NCBI RefSeq assembly: GCF_900163965.1
Contig: NZ_FULE01000031.1
Coordinates: 1 to 64,000 of the forward strand
DNA: 64,000 bases
Direction: 5' to 3'
Source: Vibrio ruber DSM 16370
GTDB lineage: Bacteria > Pseudomonadota > Gammaproteobacteria > Enterobacterales > Vibrionaceae
Shown: positions 39,061 through 48,958 of the stretch, in pieces
Layout of the letters: every line of letters begins with the position of its first letter
How positions within the stretch are numbered: position 1 is the stretch's first letter
Position numbers and translations under genes: made by a program
The notes under the pieces: model-generated
Told to the model about the DNA's origin: nothing
What the model saw: the letters and a program-made list of their open reading frames with translations, nothing else
Databases searched by the model: none

Positions 39061-41235
39061 ATGATGGATCCCTCTCTCTTAATCGACGGTTTAAACGATA
39101 AACAGCGGGAAGCTGTTGCAGCCCCTTTGCAAAATCTGTTAGTGCTGGCCGGTGCCGGGAGTGGTAAAACCCGGGTCTTGGTCCATCGAATTGCCTGGCT
39201 GATGACCGTTGAAGAAGCTTCACCGTTTTCGATTATGTCGGTGACATTTACTAATAAGGCGGCTGCGGAGATGCGTGGCCGGATTGAAGCGCTGATGATG
39301 GGCAGTGCTTCGGGGATGTGGAACGGGACTTTCCACGGCATCTGCCACCGTATCTTGCGCGCTCATTACCTTGACGCCAAATTGCCGGAAGATTTTCAGA
39401 TTATCGATTCTGAAGATCAGCTGCGTTTAATGCGCCGGCTAATCAAAGCGCAGAATCTGGATGAAAAACAGTGGCCGGCTCGTCAGGTTTGCTGGTGGAT
39501 TAACGGCAAGAAAGATGAGGGGATTCGGCCGCAACATATCGATACCTATCATGATCCGGTGACCACGACGTATCTGCGGTTATATCAGGCCTATCAGGAA
39601 GCCTGTGACCGTGCCGGTCTGGTCGACTTTGCCGAAATTCTGCTCAGAACGCAGGAGTTACTGCGAGAGAATCAGTTCATCCGTGAACATTATCAGGCTC
39701 GGTTTAAACATATTCTGGTGGATGAGTTTCAGGATACCAACAATATTCAGTACGCCTGGCTACGGCTGATGGCTGGGCCCGATTGTCATGTGATGATTGT
39801 CGGTGACGATGATCAGTCTATTTATGGCTGGCGGGGTGCCAAGGTTGAAAATATTGAGAAGTTTGCGCAGGAGTTTCCTGCGGTAAACACGATCCGGCTC
39901 GAGCAGAACTACCGTTCCACCCAGACCATTCTGGAAGCGGCGAATACGCTGATCGCCAATAACACCGAACGAATGGGGAAAAACCTGTGGACGGAAGGAC
40001 AGAAGGGCGAATCCATTTCGGTGTACTCTGCTTATAACGAGCTGGATGAAGCGCGTTTTGTGGTGAATAAAATTAAGATTTGGCAGGACGAAGGCGGTGC
40101 ATTGCAGGATACGGCTTTGCTCTACCGGAACAATGCTCAGTCACGGGTGCTGGAAGAGGCCTTGATTCAGGCCGGTCTGCCCTATCGAATTTATGGCGGG
40201 ATGCGATTCTTCGAACGACAAGAAATTAAAGATGCGTTGTGCTATTTACGGCTGATTTCAAACCGCAATGATGACGCTGCATTTGAGCGGGTGGTGAATA
40301 CTCCGACGCGCGGACTGGGCGATAAAACACTGGAAACAGTGCGTTTCGCTGCCCGTGAACGCGGTTGTACCATGTGGCAGGCATGTGTTCAGCTACTGGA
40401 AGAAAAAGTGTTAGTGGGGCGTGCCGGTGGGGCTATGAGCCGCTTTGTCGAACTCATCAATGCGCTGGAAGACGACACATTTGAAATGCCATTGCATCGT
40501 CAGACTGACCATGTGATTAAAGCCTCTGGTTTGTATGCAATGTATGAGCAAGAGAAAGGGGAAAAATCAAAAGCCCGCCTGGAAAACTTGGAAGAGTTGG
40601 TGACTGCGACGCGTCAGTTTGAAAAGCCGGAAGAAGCCGAAGAAATGACTATGCTGACGGCATTTTTGACCCATGCGGCACTGGAATCCGGAGAAGGTCA
40701 GGCTGATGAATTTGATGACGCCGTGCAGTTGATGACGTTGCACAGTGCCAAAGGTCTGGAGTTTCCGCTGGTGTTTATGGTCGGTGTTGAAGAGGGGATG
40801 TTCCCGAGTCTGATGTCGGCAGAAGAAGCCGGCAGGCTCGAAGAAGAGCGTCGTCTGTGCTACGTCGGGATGACCCGGGCGATGAAAAAACTCTACATTA
40901 CCTATGCGGAAATGCGGCGTCTGTACGGGCAGGATAAATATCACAAACCGTCTCGTTTCATTCGCGAGTTGCCGGAAGGATGCCTTGATGAAGTGCGAAT
41001 GAAAGCGCAAGTCAGCCGTCCGACCAGTACCGGACGGTTCAGCCAGAAAGTGGTCAAAGAAAGCTTCAACGAAACTGGCTTTAGTTTGGGCAGTCGGGTC
41101 AAACACCCGAAATTCGGCGAAGGCACCATTATTAATTTTGAAGGTGCGGGGCCGCAGGGGCGTGTTCAGGTGGCGTTTAATGGTGAAGGGATCAAATGGC
41201 TGGTGACGGCCTACGCGAAGCTGGAAGCTTTATAG
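39061..41235 (+). CDS. uvrD: DNA helicase II UvrD
   Basis: 724-aa superfamily 1A helicase for nucleotide-excision and mismatch repair. The N-terminus MDPSLLIDGLNDKQREAVAA is diagnostic. Walker A AGAGSGKT is followed by [36 protein letters not shown] and VGMTRA. The C-terminal Tudor-like tail (LGSRVKHPKFGEGTIINFEG) that binds UvrB/RNA polymerase is present. Two adjacent ATGs (39061, 39064) are possible starts; the second matches E. coli. Candidate LexA box upstream. Confidence 0.96.
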   Translation: MMDPSLLIDGLNDKQREAVAAPLQNLLVLAGAGSGKTRVLVHRIAWLMTVEEASPFSIMSVTFTNKAAAEMRGRIEALMMGSASGMWNGTFHGICHRILRAHYLDAKLPEDFQIIDSEDQLRLMRRLIKAQNLDEKQWPARQVCWWINGKKDEGIRPQHIDTYHDPVTTTYLRLYQAYQEACDRAGLVDFAEILLRTQELLRENQFIREHYQARFKHILVDEFQDTNNIQYAWLRLMAGPDCHVMIVGDDDQSIYGWRGAKVENIEKFAQEFPAVNTIRLEQNYRSTQTILEAANTLIANNTERMGKNLWTEGQKGESISVYSAYNELDEARFVVNKIKIWQDEGGALQDTALLYRNNAQSRVLEEALIQAGLPYRIYGGMRFFERQEIKDALCYLRLISNRNDDAAFERVVNTPTRGLGDKTLETVRFAARERGCTMWQACVQLLEEKVLVGRAGGAMSRFVELINALEDDTFEMPLHRQTDHVIKASGLYAMYEQEKGEKSKARLENLEELVTATRQFEKPEEAEEMTMLTAFLTHAALESGEGQADEFDDAVQLMTLHSAKGLEFPLVFMVGVEEGMFPSLMSAEEAGRLEEERRLCYVGMTRAMKKLYITYAEMRRLYGQDKYHKPSRFIRELPEGCLDEVRMKAQVSRPTSTGRFSQKVVKESFNETGFSLGSRVKHPKFGEGTIINFEGAGPQGRVQVAFNGEGIKWLVTAYAKLEAL

Positions 41236-41259
41236 CTTTTTGCATGAGGGATAACAGTG

Positions 41260-41562
41260 ATGCAACGTCTGCGTGATCTGCCAGGTTTAGGGCCTAAATC
41301 CGAACAGATGCTAATGGATGCAGGGATTGAATCCGTCGCTCGTTTGCGCGAGTTGGGAGCGGTCATCGCATATATTCACATTCGTCGGCATGGGCAGGTC
41401 AAACCAAGTCTTAATCTGCTTTATGCGTTGGTCGGTGCGCTGGAAGGCGAACACTGGCTGACGATTGCGAAACAACAAAAGGCAGATTTGATCATGCAGT
41501 TGGAAGGTTTTGACCAGCTGGAAAAATTATTTGCCGCTGAAGGTGAGCCGCTTAATTTATAA
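41260..41562 (+). CDS. TfoX C-terminal-domain protein
   Basis: 100-aa protein consisting only of the TfoX/Sxy C-terminal domain. A helix-hairpin-helix-like LRDLPGLGPKSEQMLMDAGI leads into LRELGAVIAYIHIRR and LLYALVGALEGEHW. Full TfoX regulates competence and chitin responses with CRP; here the N-terminal half is absent, a form also common near uvrD in vibrios. GAGGG before ATG 41260 favours it over GTG 41257. It lies 24 bp after uvrD, so it may be co-transcribed. Function unknown. Confidence 0.75.
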   Translation: MQRLRDLPGLGPKSEQMLMDAGIESVARLRELGAVIAYIHIRRHGQVKPSLNLLYALVGALEGEHWLTIAKQQKADLIMQLEGFDQLEKLFAAEGEPLNL

Positions 41563-41651
41563 GGCGTTATTTATAAGACGTTATTTATAAGACATTGCCT
41601 TCTGAAATTTGCATGAGATGACGGCTTAGTATTTTTTAATAATGATTGTAT

Positions 41652-41969
41652 ATGAATCCAATTCCAACCCAAATAACGTTTTTTGAGTTTCTGACCCCTT
41701 TTGTGGCAGAAGGGCTGAAAACGATCACCATTAGAGATCGAGCCGAAAGTCATTATGTGGTCGGCTCCCAAGTCGAGGTGTTCACTCTGGAGACTCATCA
41801 AAAGGTGTGTGATATTGAAATTATTGCTGTTGAGCCGCTTCGGTTTGATGAGATCAACCAATTCCACGCCCGGCAGGAACATCTGCCATTACCGCAACTG
41901 AAAACCTTGATTCGAGACGTCTACCCCGAGACAGATGAACTGTTTGTGATTACATTTAAGCGGTTGTAA
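41652..41969 (+). CDS. yqfB: N(4)-acetylcytidine amidohydrolase (ASCH domain)
   Basis: About 105-aa ASCH-domain protein. It aligns along its length with E. coli YqfB: ITFFEFLTPFVAEGLKTITI, RDRAESHY, HARQEHLPLPQLKTLIRDVYP. YqfB hydrolyses N4-acetylcytidine and related nucleosides in pyrimidine salvage; the Lys of LKTITI and the Glu of AESHY fit the reported catalytic residues. No clear ribosome binding site is seen, and ATG 41652 is chosen by alignment over a TTG two codons earlier. Confidence 0.8.
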   Translation: MNPIPTQITFFEFLTPFVAEGLKTITIRDRAESHYVVGSQVEVFTLETHQKVCDIEIIAVEPLRFDEINQFHARQEHLPLPQLKTLIRDVYPETDELFVITFKRL

Positions 41970-42458
41970 TTTTAGGGAATATTTAATTTTATTCTCGGTA
42001 TTTGCCGCACAGCGTGCCTAAGTCGATTATTTTTTACCCTTATTCTCTCTTGGAAGTGATTTGTTTTGACCCCATATTTACAAACGGAGGGTGTCGAAGC
42101 GGTTTGCCACGCCCGGAGAACCGATACCGGCGCAAAGCAGAAATAAGCTTTGATACCAGAAAATGATTCAGTGCTCTTCGTGAGCTTATTGTTGGTCATC
42201 GTGAGGTAAATGCTATGCATCGTTGCTCATCAATCAAGTTTTCAATCGCTGAGTCCGGATATCTACAAGGAATGCACACGACGCATCACTGGCCGGCAGC
42301 AATGACTTTCCCTCATTTCCCGGGAGGAAAAGTATTCTCTATTGACAATCAGTTACCCAAGCCACCACCGCGGGTAATATTCACTATCGATCTGTCGCAA
42401 CTTTTGAGAGAGCGGGTTTTACATTAGCGTGATTAGATTGACTGTCAGAGACGCATAA
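41970..42458. other. intergenic region with doubtful small frame
   Basis: About 490 bp. The left half has a GC-rich patch around 42080-42150 that reads like a dispersed intergenic repeat rather than a gene. A 70-codon frame, 42215-42427 on +, has GAGG 8 nt before its ATG but no recognisable domain and an antisense regulatory RNA just downstream. I do not call it a gene. Confidence 0.35.
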
Positions 42459-42491
42459 GAAAAACCCCGGGAGCAATTGCCCACCGGGGTT
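42458..42491 (-). terminator. terminator of the CsrB-family RNA
   Basis: On the minus strand AACCCCGG, a 13-nt loop, CCGGGGTT then a T-run. It ends the regulatory RNA. Confidence 0.85.
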
Positions 42492-42770
42492 CTGTTCTTT
42501 ACTTGCAGCCATCCTGCTACGATCAGTGCTTCCTGCATCTAATCCTTGATCAGTCTGCTGAATCCTTCAGCCGATCCTTCCATCGCCTTCCTAGCGGTGT
42601 CCTCGACGTCCTCGTCTGCTAACCATCCTGTTAGCACGGTCATCCTTGAACGGTTCCCACATCATCCTGATGTATCTTACTCTTCCTGAGTGTGTCCATC
42701 GTTCCCTGTTCGTGACCATCCTGTCAACGAATCAATTCCTTTCGATGTTCCCTTCGTCAACTCCCTGCTG
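42459..42770 (-). ncRNA. CsrB-family regulatory RNA
   Basis: Read on the minus strand, this roughly 310-nt stretch has about 20 GGA triplets, at least a dozen as AGGA or AGGAUG, many placed in short hairpin loops such as CATCAGGATGATG. It ends in a strong GC-rich terminator with a U-run. This is the signature of CsrB/CsrC/RsmZ RNAs that sequester the translational regulator CsrA. The 5' end is inferred from TATAAC at about 42775-42780. A VarA/UvrY/GacA-type palindrome lies about 165 bp upstream, the usual distant activator position. Vibrio species typically carry several such RNAs, so I do not choose between csrB, csrC and csrD. Confidence 0.82.
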
Positions 42771-42932
42771 ACAAGTTATATATTACGTTTCTGTCCGTAT
42801 TCGGCAATCTTATGGGGTCACAGAATTCGAATGAGCAGTTGATTGATAACTGTACATTTTATTATTATTCAATGAATTATAATTGTTTATGTGAAAATGT
42901 CGTCAGTCTGAATCTCTATTGGCTCACTCATT

Positions 42933-42950
42933 TGTAAGAGATCTCTTACA
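42933..42950. promoter_or_regulatory. VarA/UvrY/GacA-type activator site
   Basis: TGTAAGAGATCTCTTACA is a perfect 18-bp palindrome fitting the TGTAAG-N6-CTTACA consensus of GacA, UvrY and VarA upstream activating sites. It lies about 165 bp before the inferred start of the CsrB-family RNA. Flanking bases extend the symmetry (ATTGGCTC on the left, GAGCCAAT on the right) to about 49 bp. Confidence 0.8.
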
Positions 42951-42987
42951 ATCGAGCGAGCCAATTAGCTATGCTACTGGTTACATT

Positions 42988-44733
42988 TTATTCTCCGATC
43001 GCGATGCCTTCTCGCCGTGGATCGGCAGCGCCTTCCAGACCGTCTTTCGTGAGGCGAATTGCATGAAGTCCGGAGTTCAGATCGCGAACATTCACATCAT
43101 AGCCCATCTTTTCCAGTGCTGGTTTGAGTTGTTCTGCTCGGGTGCCCTGTTCAAGATCGACGGGGCCGAAACGATCAACAATATGGGGCATATTTAAAGC
43201 TTGCTGGATATCCTGTCCCCAAGTCAGATGTGCGATCAGTGCCTGAGCGACGTAGCCGATAATGCGGCTACCACCGGGAGAACCAATCGCCAGATAAGGC
43301 TGACCATCTTTTAGCACAATCGTTGGTGCCATTGATGAACGAGGGCGCTTACCCGGTTCGACGCGGTTCGCGACGGGGGCATCCCCGTCATGGGATTTGA
43401 ACGAGAAATCGGTGAGCTCATTGTTGAGCAGAAATCCCCGCACCATCAGGCGAGAGCCGAACCCATTTTCAATGGTGGTTGTTATCGATACAACATTCCC
43501 TTCCCGGTCAACGATATTGAAATGGCTGGTACAAGGGAGTTCGATGGCCTGATCCGTACCGAGTCGCATGGCGTGTTGCCACGGTGGGCTGCCGGCTGAA
43601 ACATCATTCAGTGGTTTACCGGGCTGAATGAGTTTTGCTCGCCGGGCAAGATAGTCCTGATCGACTAATCCCTGAGTCGGTATTGGCACAAAGTCTTCAT
43701 CTGCCATGAACTTTCCTCGATCAGCAAAGGCTAAGCGTGAAGCATCAGCAAGCACCTGCCATGATTTTTCGCTATCGGGGCCCCACTTTTTCAGATCAAA
43801 ATGTTGCGTCATGGAAAGAATTTGCCCGACAGTTAGAGCCCCTGAACTGGGTGGCCCCATGCCGCAGATATCATACCCCTGATAGTCGGCACAAACGGGT
43901 TGGCGCTCTTTAATGGTATAATTATTAAAGTCTGTTTGTGACAAAACGCCGGGATTACCGGGTGCATGGCGAACGGTTTTCACGATATCTGTGGCGATGT
44001 CTCCGCGATAGAACGCATCAGCACCGCCGTTGGCGATCAGCGTTAATGTTTGGGCGTATTGCGGATTTTTGAGCAGCGTACCGGCGGGTTTTGGATTGCC
44101 TTGAGGGTCAAAAAAGTAATCGCGCGTTCCTGAATACCGGCTCAGACGCTGAGTATCATCGGCAATTTGTTTGGCGAGACGCGGACTAATACGAAACCCC
44201 TGTTTCGCCTGTTCAATGGCTGGGGCAAAGAGTTGTTTCCAAGGCAGTTTGCCATATTTCTGATGGGTCTCCCAGAGCAGCTTGACCGTGCCGGGGGTGC
44301 CGACAGAACGGCCACCGACAACGGCATCATAAAATTGGAGTGGCTGGCCTTGCTCATCCAGAAAAAGTTCAGGAGTTGCCTGAACGGGGGCAGTTTCTCT
44401 GGCATCAAACGTGGTCAGATGCTGCTTTTTCTGATCCCAGTACACCATGAATGCGCCCCCGCCGAGACCTGACGATTGAGGTTCGACTAAACCGAGCATC
44501 AGTTGTACCGCGACCATCGCATCAATCGCATTACCGCCCTGACGCAAAATATCTGCACCTGCTTTGGCTGCGAGTGGATTCGCTGCCGTGACCATCCACT
44601 GTTTCGCATGGGTCAGTGTCTTGTCATCATGACCCGTGTTGATTTCTGGTGCGACAGAATCAGCAACCTGCGCTGCGTGAATGTTTAGGGTGGTGAACAA
44701 CCCTGAGAGTATGAGTAATGTTTTTATTTTCAC
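42988..44733 (-). CDS. ggt: gamma-glutamyltransferase
   Basis: 581-aa exported Ntn-hydrolase that cleaves glutathione and transfers gamma-glutamyl groups in the periplasm. A signal peptide ends NIHAAQ. The autocatalytic site is the Thr of CTSHFNIVDREGN, where the precursor splits into large and small subunits. The substrate-binding Gly-rich loop GSPGGSRI is further on. I chose the GTG at 44733 because GGAGG lies 7 nt before it and the signal peptide follows at once; an ATG at 44760 gives a poorer start. No frameshift seen. Confidence 0.93.
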   Translation of the reverse strand: MKIKTLLILSGLFTTLNIHAAQVADSVAPEINTGHDDKTLTHAKQWMVTAANPLAAKAGADILRQGGNAIDAMVAVQLMLGLVEPQSSGLGGGAFMVYWDQKKQHLTTFDARETAPVQATPELFLDEQGQPLQFYDAVVGGRSVGTPGTVKLLWETHQKYGKLPWKQLFAPAIEQAKQGFRISPRLAKQIADDTQRLSRYSGTRDYFFDPQGNPKPAGTLLKNPQYAQTLTLIANGGADAFYRGDIATDIVKTVRHAPGNPGVLSQTDFNNYTIKERQPVCADYQGYDICGMGPPSSGALTVGQILSMTQHFDLKKWGPDSEKSWQVLADASRLAFADRGKFMADEDFVPIPTQGLVDQDYLARRAKLIQPGKPLNDVSAGSPPWQHAMRLGTDQAIELPCTSHFNIVDREGNVVSITTTIENGFGSRLMVRGFLLNNELTDFSFKSHDGDAPVANRVEPGKRPRSSMAPTIVLKDGQPYLAIGSPGGSRIIGYVAQALIAHLTWGQDIQQALNMPHIVDRFGPVDLEQGTRAEQLKPALEKMGYDVNVRDLNSGLHAIRLTKDGLEGAADPRREGIAIGE

Positions 44734-44859
44734 CGGTAAACCTCCATGTTGCATTAACATTTATGCAACACTTAGAATGACATCTCATACCTTATAAATC
44801 CAGAAGTTGAATGTGATTTGTATCAGGTGACTCGCTTTTGAATCACCCGACTCAAAATA

Positions 44860-45528
44860 TCATGACAGGGGCGTCAGAGATGAGAGGGCGTGATAGCCGA
44901 TTATCAGGCCGAGGACGGAGAAAATAACACCGCATAATCCATCAATATAGACAGCGACAGACTGTAATTTATTTTGTAACCGTTGACTGGACAGCAGCCA
45001 CGCGAGGATCGCGAACCAGAAAAAAGATAGCCCCCACAGGATCATTAGAGCGATTAGCTTTCCTGAAGCGGAAAAACCGGCCGGGATCAGACTCGACATC
45101 AGGCTGATAAAAAAGACCAGCGCTTTCGGATTGAGAAGGTTGGTCAGAAAGCCTTTGGAGAAAGCTTGCTTACGATTGGCCAGAAACAAAGATGCGGATG
45201 ATAGCGTCTGCGGCTGATGACGATGTTTCCAGCGTTGATAGAGACTTTTGAGTGTGGATAAACCCAGCCAAGCCAGATAGCTGCCGCCTGCGACTTGAAT
45301 GATGGCAAACCACACTGGATGGGTATGGACGATCAGACTGATCCCCGTCAGACTGAGAATCGAATGCGTCAGAATACCGAACGACAGGCCGAGGGCAATA
45401 TAAATACCGGTTGTTCTGCCATAACGGGTGGCGTTTTGAATCACCAGAGCGAAGTCAGGCCCCGGGCTCATTAAGGCAATCCAGTGAATAGTCGCAAGCG
45501 TCAGGAGAATTTGGTATTCATTGATCAT
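44860..45528 (-). CDS. LysE/RhtB-family amino-acid exporter
   Basis: 222-aa inner-membrane protein with about six helices and the LysE/RhtB N-terminal signature LMSPGPDFALVIQNATRYGR. GLLTNLLNPKALVFFISL (here KGFLTNLLNPKALVFF) is also conserved. These proteins export amino acids such as homoserine, threonine or lysine, or homoserine lactones. Substrate is not readable. It lies 74 bp downstream of rarD on the same strand. Confidence 0.85.
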   Translation of the reverse strand: MINEYQILLTLATIHWIALMSPGPDFALVIQNATRYGRTTGIYIALGLSFGILTHSILSLTGISLIVHTHPVWFAIIQVAGGSYLAWLGLSTLKSLYQRWKHRHQPQTLSSASLFLANRKQAFSKGFLTNLLNPKALVFFISLMSSLIPAGFSASGKLIALMILWGLSFFWFAILAWLLSSQRLQNKLQSVAVYIDGLCGVIFSVLGLIIGYHALSSLTPLS

Positions 45529-45602
45529 GTTGGGTGACGTTCCTCTCTATTGCTGAATAACCGGAATTACTGAATAACAAGATTACAATCAGCTCCGAAT
45601 CA

Positions 45603-46511
45603 TTATTTTTCTATTACAACCACGGGGCGTTTACGGTGATTACGAATCCCATCATAGCTGAAGAGGATTAAGGCTCCCCAAATGAATAAAAATGTTGTCG
45701 CTTTATCGGGACTAAACGGTTCACCATAAAAGACTGTTGCCAGAATAAACATCATGCTTGGGCCGATATACTGAAAGAAACCCAGAGTCGAAAGTTTCAT
45801 TCGGGTTGCGGCACCGGCAAAACAGAGCAGTGGTAGTGTTGTGACGACGCCTGCCATTGCGAGCAACACATTGAGATAGAGTGAGTTATCAGCCAGATTA
45901 CTGGTCGCAGAGTCGGCAAAACCAAACAAATATATCAGGGCGACCGGAACTAAAATCAATGTTTCAATGAACAAACCATTTAACGCACTGACCATCACTT
46001 TTTTGCGTAGTAGCCCGTAAATGCCGAAGGTACCGGCAAGCGCAATAGCAATGACAGGGATCGAACCGAATAGCATGAGCTGAATCACCACACCAATCGT
46101 TGCCAGCGTAACCGCTACCCATTGTAGAGCGCGCAGGCGTTCACTGAGAAACACCATGCCCAAAATCACATTGAGTAATGGATTGATGTAATAGCCGAGA
46201 CTGGCATCGAGCAGGTGATGATTATTAATCGCCCAGATAAAAATCAGCCAGTTACCGCCAATCAACACGGATGTGGCAATCAGATAATAAATTTTACGCC
46301 GGTCTGACAGCAGAGTGCGGATCATTGGCCATTGCTTGCCAACATGCAGTAAAACCGCCAACAGCAAAAAAGACCAGAGGATCCGGTGACAGATAATTTC
46401 TACCGGATTGATATTGCCGAGCATTTTGAAATAGACAGGCGCAATGCCCCACATCAGGTAAGCGGCAAGGGCAAAGAACACCCCTTGTCGTGCTTGTTGT
46501 TCTTCGTTCAT
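45603..46511 (-). CDS. rarD: EamA-family transporter RarD
   Basis: 302-aa membrane protein with about ten helices in the EamA/DMT fold. The N-terminus QARQGVFFALAAYLMWGIAP and the motif PVEIICHRILWSFLLL are characteristic of RarD. RarD is annotated as a chloramphenicol-sensitivity protein, with true substrate unclear. Divergent from recQ, the order known from V. cholerae. Confidence 0.9.
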   Translation of the reverse strand: MNEEQQARQGVFFALAAYLMWGIAPVYFKMLGNINPVEIICHRILWSFLLLAVLLHVGKQWPMIRTLLSDRRKIYYLIATSVLIGGNWLIFIWAINNHHLLDASLGYYINPLLNVILGMVFLSERLRALQWVAVTLATIGVVIQLMLFGSIPVIAIALAGTFGIYGLLRKKVMVSALNGLFIETLILVPVALIYLFGFADSATSNLADNSLYLNVLLAMAGVVTTLPLLCFAGAATRMKLSTLGFFQYIGPSMMFILATVFYGEPFSPDKATTFLFIWGALILFSYDGIRNHRKRPVVVIEK

Positions 46512-46729
46512 GGCTATTCCGTTGAAACGACATCATGCCTCACAAAGCATGATAAAATGGTGATAGGAAAGTCAGTATACACCAACCGAATGTATATCAT
46601 GAATTGATTTGTTCCGCTCATTTTCGCGAGAAGGGTCGTATAATTTATGGTTTTATTCCACATCTAACCCCACTACAATAGCCGCTGTGTATGACCATTC
46701 ATCTCTAACCCCATCATATTGAGTATTTC

Positions 46730-48568
46730 ATGACCGCTGCATTGATTGCCGAACAAGACGACCACGCTTCAACCAGCCCCGAATCGGTGCTGCATACCGT
46801 TTTCGGTTACCAGACGTTTCGTGTGGGTCAAAAGGATGTAATTGATGCGGTGCTTGCCGGTCAGGATAGTTTGGTGATTATGCCCACCGGTGGGGGGAAG
46901 TCATTGTGTTATCAAATTCCGGCAATTATGCAAGATGGCGTGACGCTGGTGATTTCCCCGTTGATCTCGCTGATGAAGGATCAGGTTGACCAGCTGGTTG
47001 CCAACGGGGTCGCTGCGGCTTGTATTAATTCAAGTATGAGTAGAGAGGCGCTGACCGAAACTTATCAGCGGATGAATGCCGGAACTCTGAAATTAGTATA
47101 TGTCTCACCGGAACGGGTACTGATGGCCGACTTTATTGAGCGGTTGCATCAGATGCAGATTGCGATGATTGCCGTGGATGAAGCGCACTGTATCTCTCAA
47201 TGGGGGCACGATTTTCGTCCGGAATATGCCGCATTGGGGCAATTGAAACAGGCTTTTGCACATGTGCCGGTTATTGCTTTGACCGCAACTGCGGATGAAT
47301 CGACGCGGCAGGATATTCAAAACCGCCTGCATTTAAATGAGCCTCATATCTATCTCGGTAGTTTTGACCGGCCGAATATACGCTACGCGCTGCTGGAAAA
47401 ACATAAGCCGGTCTCTCAGGTCATTCGCTTTTTAGGCACCCAGCAAGGGCAATGCGGTATTATTTATTGTGGCAGCCGGAAAAAGGTTGAAATGCTGACT
47501 GAAAAGTTATGCCAGAATCATTTTCGCGCCGCAGGATATCATGCCGGCATGGATGTCGATGAACGAAATTATGTTCAGGAAGCGTTTCAGCGTGATGATG
47601 TCCAGATCGTTGTCGCAACGGTGGCGTTCGGTATGGGGATTAATAAATCAAATGTCCGTTTTGTGATGCATTTTGATATCCCGCGCAATATTGAATCCTA
47701 TTATCAGGAAACGGGGCGAGCAGGTCGGGATGGCTTACCGGCAGAAGCGGTCATGCTCTATGATCCGGCCGATATGGGCTGGTTGCGCCGTATTCTGGAT
47801 GAAAAAGTCGATGGCCCGCAAAAACAAGTTGAAAGTCATAAACTCAATGCGATGAGTGCGTTTGCTGAAGCGCAAACTTGTCGCCGTCAGGTTTTGCTCA
47901 ATTATTTTGGTGAATATCGTCAGCAGCCTTGTGGCAACTGTGATATATGTTTGGACCCACCCCAAATGTTCGATGCGACTAAAGAAGCGCAAAAGGCTTT
48001 GTCTTGCGTATACCGGGTCAATCAAAACTTCGGGATCGGCTATGTGGTTGAAGTGCTGCGTGGTATGCAGAATATCCGGATTCGTGAAAATGGTCATGAT
48101 CAGCTCACTACCTACGGTATCGGCCGGGAACACAGTCATGACTATTGGGTCAGTATTTTCCGTCAGTTGATTCATAAGGGGTTGCTACAACAGAATATTA
48201 CCCGGAATTCGACATTGCAGCTGACTGAAGAGGCGCGGCCATTACTGCGGGGAGAGATCTCGCTGGAATTGGCGGTTCCGCGTTTGGATACCGCCGTAAA
48301 AGCATCTAAAGCGGAGAAGCTGACCAGTAAGACCTATGATCGGCAGTTGTTCGCTAAACTGCGCAAACTCAGAAAATCCATCGCTGATGAAGAAGAGATC
48401 CCACCTTATGTTGTGTTCAGTGATGCCACATTAATCGATATGGCTGATATTTTGCCAACCTCGTATGGTGAGATGCTGGCGGTCAGTGGGGTCGGACAAA
48501 GAAAACTGGAAAAATATGCCGATCCGTTTTTGGATTTGATTCAGGAGCATTTGACCTATCATGGCTGA
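46730..48568 (+). CDS. recQ: ATP-dependent DNA helicase RecQ
   Basis: 612-aa superfamily 2 3'-5' helicase acting in recombination and stalled-fork processing. Walker A is [12 protein letters not shown] near residue 52, the DEAH box [19 protein letters not shown], and motif [13 protein letters not shown]. The RQC zinc-binding cysteines are in [12 protein letters not shown] and [11 protein letters not shown], and an HRDC domain lies at the C-terminus. Complete length. Its 3' end overlaps the next gene by 8 bp. Confidence 0.96.
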   Translation: MTAALIAEQDDHASTSPESVLHTVFGYQTFRVGQKDVIDAVLAGQDSLVIMPTGGGKSLCYQIPAIMQDGVTLVISPLISLMKDQVDQLVANGVAAACINSSMSREALTETYQRMNAGTLKLVYVSPERVLMADFIERLHQMQIAMIAVDEAHCISQWGHDFRPEYAALGQLKQAFAHVPVIALTATADESTRQDIQNRLHLNEPHIYLGSFDRPNIRYALLEKHKPVSQVIRFLGTQQGQCGIIYCGSRKKVEMLTEKLCQNHFRAAGYHAGMDVDERNYVQEAFQRDDVQIVVATVAFGMGINKSNVRFVMHFDIPRNIESYYQETGRAGRDGLPAEAVMLYDPADMGWLRRILDEKVDGPQKQVESHKLNAMSAFAEAQTCRRQVLLNYFGEYRQQPCGNCDICLDPPQMFDATKEAQKALSCVYRVNQNFGIGYVVEVLRGMQNIRIRENGHDQLTTYGIGREHSHDYWVSIFRQLIHKGLLQQNITRNSTLQLTEEARPLLRGEISLELAVPRLDTAVKASKAEKLTSKTYDRQLFAKLRKLRKSIADEEEIPPYVVFSDATLIDMADILPTSYGEMLAVSGVGQRKLEKYADPFLDLIQEHLTYHG

Positions 48569-48863
48569 GTTTTTACTGCGTGAGTATTTGGCGGATTCCG
48601 GTGTGATGATACTGGAGACGCAAGATTTTGATTTTGACTCATTTCCGCGTTTAGGTGCGCGGCTGGTTGAATTGCTTCCGGCTGCGGTTATCGAGAAACA
48701 GTGCGACGCAGATATTCACACTTGGCTGATTGATTTTGAAGGGACACGACTCTTTCTTAAAGCAGAACACTATGCCAGTGTTTTATGGCTCGAAGCACTG
48801 AATCCGGCAGAGGATCGGGAAACCACTGATTTTCTTGCCCGGATACTGACCCAAGGGCTGTGA
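48561..48863 (+). CDS. DUF3630 family protein
   Basis: 100-aa acidic protein whose start overlaps the recQ stop by 8 bp, so translation is coupled. [23 protein letters not shown] and a later [20 protein letters not shown] match what I remember of the DUF3630 family found beside recQ in vibrios. No transmembrane segment or known catalytic motif. Function unknown; context suggests a link to RecQ but this is not evidence of one. Confidence 0.75.
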   Translation: MAEFLLREYLADSGVMILETQDFDFDSFPRLGARLVELLPAAVIEKQCDADIHTWLIDFEGTRLFLKAEHYASVLWLEALNPAEDRETTDFLARILTQGL

Positions 48864-48958
48864 GCGTTATCAACCCCGCGATCCTCTATCCATTCATATT
48901 CGGATTCTGGTTATTTTGATTGAAGCGATTTCATTTCTGTTTCAATCATTCCCTTTAT

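Noticed and set aside
41571..41882. 103-codon minus-strand frame over yqfB
   Set aside because: The plus strand carries a clear ASCH-domain gene; the antisense frame has no features.
42080..42150. Possible c-di-GMP riboswitch, because of GGTTTGCC and CGCAAAGC near a TfoX-like gene
   Set aside because: The two key segments lie on opposite strands relative to the GEMM consensus and the order is wrong; no tetraloop receptor is seen.
42215..42427. 70-codon frame with a fair ribosome binding site
   Set aside because: No family resemblance and Pro/His-rich composition with no neighbour link; kept only as a doubtful frame in the intergenic entry.
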